Assembly (NCBI RefSeq): GCF_041146395.1
Contig: NC_091001.1
Span: forward strand, 103,190,965 to 103,254,964
Direction of reading: 5' to 3'
Source of the DNA: Eulemur rufifrons
Lineage: Eukaryota > Chordata > Mammalia > Primates > Lemuridae
Length of the DNA: 64,000 nucleotides
Shown here one piece after another: positions 62,163-64,000 of the stretch. The notes beneath the pieces are model-generated. The model was not told the origin of the DNA. It was given only the letters and a program-made list of their open reading frames with translations, and did no database searches. Each line of letters opens with the position of its first letter. The first letter of the stretch is position 1. Both the position numbers and the translations under genes were made by a program.

Positions 62163-62350
62163 CAGTGGATCTCAATATTTCCTCCACATTATTTTCACCT
62201 GGGAAAAAATTTAAAAAACTAATGAGACCCATATCACTTCCCTAACCCATAATTCTTAAACCAGAAACTCAGGTGAGGGGTACTGCACATCCACATTTTA
62301 AGACCTTCCCAGCTGATTTTAATGTGCATTGAAGGTTGAGAGCCATTGAA
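62163..62350 (+). repeat. MER5A (hAT-Charlie)
   Basis: 'cagtggatctcaatatttcctccacattattttcacctggg' to 'gattttaatgtgcattgaaggttgagagccattg' matches MER5A, with both ends present. Confidence 0.82.
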
Positions 62351-62435
62351 TCAAACCAACAAGAAGGCATAGCAATGTCTCTAATCTAATTACTAATGGC
62401 AGCTACAGTACACTAATAACTACCATGTGAGAATT

Positions 62436-62907
62436 ATATTAGTGTCCTGTGGTTGCCACAACAAATTATAACAAACTGGGTGGCTTAAAACAATATAACT
62501 TATTTTCTTACAGTTCTGGAGGCCAAATGCCTGAAGTGAAGGTGTTGCTGATGGGGCCACAGTCCCTCTGGAAGCTCTAGGGTAGAATTCTTCTTTGCCT
62601 CTTCCAGCTTCTGATGGCTCCAGGTGTTCCTTGGTGTCCTTGGCTTGTGGCCACGTTACTCCAATCTCTGTCTCCATCTTCACATTGCCTTTTCCTCTCC
62701 TATCAATCTTTCCTATATCTTATAAGTACACTTGCCATTGGATTTAGGGACCAACAAAGTAATCCAGTATGATCACTTCATTTTAAGACCCTTAACTTAA
62801 ATCTGCAAAGATTTTTTTTCCCCCAATAGGATAAACATTCACAGATTGTAGGAATTAGGGTATGAGCGTGTCTTTTTGTGGGAGGTATGCACTATTCTAC
62901 TCACTAC
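62436..62907 (-). mobile_element. MaLR/MLT1-like solo LTR, reversed
   Basis: 'gtgtcctgtggttgccacaacaaattataacaaactgggtggcttaaaac', 'cagttctggaggccaaatgcctgaagtgaaggtg', 'cttcttctttgcc..' and 'gccattggatttaggg' are in MaLR LTR order on the minus strand. Same broad group as the copy at 5.2 kb but a different subfamily. No internal sequence. Confidence 0.7.
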
Positions 62908-62989
62908 AAGAAACTACTGTGTATCAGGCACTAAGATAGCTTTCATGTATTGATTCTTATTTAATTTGTTGTGATTTTTATTTTTGTAC

Positions 62990-63480
62990 TTTTCCTCTAA
63001 TTTAGTCTTGAGGTCTCTCTCTGGAAAGTGGCTCTAAATTCTAGCCCTGCCTGGCTGGGGATCCAGGGGAGATGGTTGTGGATGTTTATGGTGTGACTTT
63101 CATGACACACTTCTTTATCCTGATGGATGCCTTTACCTAAGTGTCCGATCGAGTGTCCCTCTCACAGGAAACTTCTTTATACTGGCAGATGCCTTGTGGT
63201 TCATGCGTGATGTACATCCAGTTTATTCCTGTGGATACAGCCACTCTCCAGGAGAGCCCTGACCAGGAGGAAAGTTACATTGGGGTGTGTTGATCAGGTG
63301 AGACACAAAAGAGGTGGCACAACTCATGAAATAGCAGAAGCATTTCATTACTGACAGATTCATGAGAGAAGAGGGTGTCTACCAGGGTTGATGGGAATCC
63401 AGAGACAGCAGCGTGCTCAACCAGTGGGCACAGGATGGGGGGGATTAGGATTATGATGGGCAAAACTCAAAACTTAGCCT
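62990..63480 (-). mobile_element. Possible LTR remnant (family unknown)
   Basis: Moderately GC-rich with no long open frame. Read on the minus strand, 'ctgtcagtaatgaaatgcttctgctatttcatg' has an LTR-like poly(A) layout. Weak, remembered resemblance only. Confidence 0.25.
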
Positions 63481-64000
63481 AAAAAAATGATTATTTTGGG
63501 GTTAATGCTGGTTCTGTCAGACAAAGCAGGAAGTCTTGATGCATTTTTTTTTGGTAGAGGACAGTCAATGGTGGCATTGAAGATGGTGATACAATTAATT
63601 TTCCTCCAGTTGCTGACATATTTTAGGTATTCCTATTTTGATTGAACATATAGAAATATGTTTTTTTCAACTCATGACTGTTTCTATTTCTGAAAAAGCC
63701 AATCTGGAAAAAGATCACTGCTTTAATGTTTCTCTTATAGCTTGAGAGAATGAGAGAATGTTCCTGTAGTTTCACAGTGTCTGGTCTCTTTGATATTTAA
63801 GGCAGGCTGAAAACATCTGTTTTGATGCTTTAATTTGTCTCATTATGATTTCTTACCAGCAATAAAAACTGTTGGCTCCACATCATATGCACTCAAATAC
63901 ACAGTTACTTGTAGATGTGGCATATTCTCATTTTTCCTTCTAAATTTTATCTTCTAATGATAATTGATATATTGGCAAGGACATGGGTTTTTGAATTAGA
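63480..64000. other. Unclassified intergenic DNA to window end
   Basis: No gene or repeat recognised. Confidence 0.45.

Overview
This window is vertebrate nuclear DNA and almost certainly comes from a strepsirrhine primate, probably a lemur. It is AT-rich and full of degraded interspersed repeats. It also carries several Alu elements, which restricts it to primates. Two of these Alus have an extra internal segment before 'tttctatttttagtagaga' that I associate with lemur/galago Alus rather than monkey, ape or human ones. The species call is inference from that diagnostic sequence.

One protein-coding gene is supported: RAD51AP2 (RAD51-associated protein 2), on the + strand. It has a GC-box-rich CpG promoter (about 17,930-18,140), a very large first coding exon (18144-21393), an 84-base second exon (21749-21832) and a last coding exon (25883-26001). 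An ATTAAA poly(A) signal lies at 26225. The joined CDS is 3,453 bases and encodes 1,150 residues. The last exon encodes the conserved RAD51-binding motif shared with RAD51AP1. The reading frame is intact. Compared with the human protein as I remember it, a CAA-to-TAA change appears to end translation about eleven residues early, just after the motif.

Layout: 1-17.9 kb is intergenic DNA with L2, MIR, MaLR-type LTR and Alu remnants. 17.9-26.3 kb is the gene. 26.3-64 kb is a gene desert dominated by old L2/MIR pieces, MER5/MER20 DNA-transposon fossils, four L1 pieces (one minus-strand L1M 3' end at 34.1 kb, one plus-strand L1M 3' end at 52.9 kb, and an unusual composite at 55.8-58.75 kb), Alus at 29.3 and 45.3 kb, and LTR fragments at 50.2 and 62.4 kb. 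In human, RAD51AP2 lies on chromosome 2p next to VSNL1, with a large gene-poor region on the other side. The empty flank here fits that, and no VSNL1 exon was recognised.

No tRNA, rRNA, CRISPR array or operon is expected or was seen. Apart from the RAD51AP2 exons and the L1 ORF2 pieces, all open reading frames are short and fall in repeats or unclassified sequence. I found no convincing undescribed system. The most useful leads are the lineage-specific C-terminal end of RAD51AP2, the intron-retention frame that would remove its RAD51-binding tail, and the composite L1.
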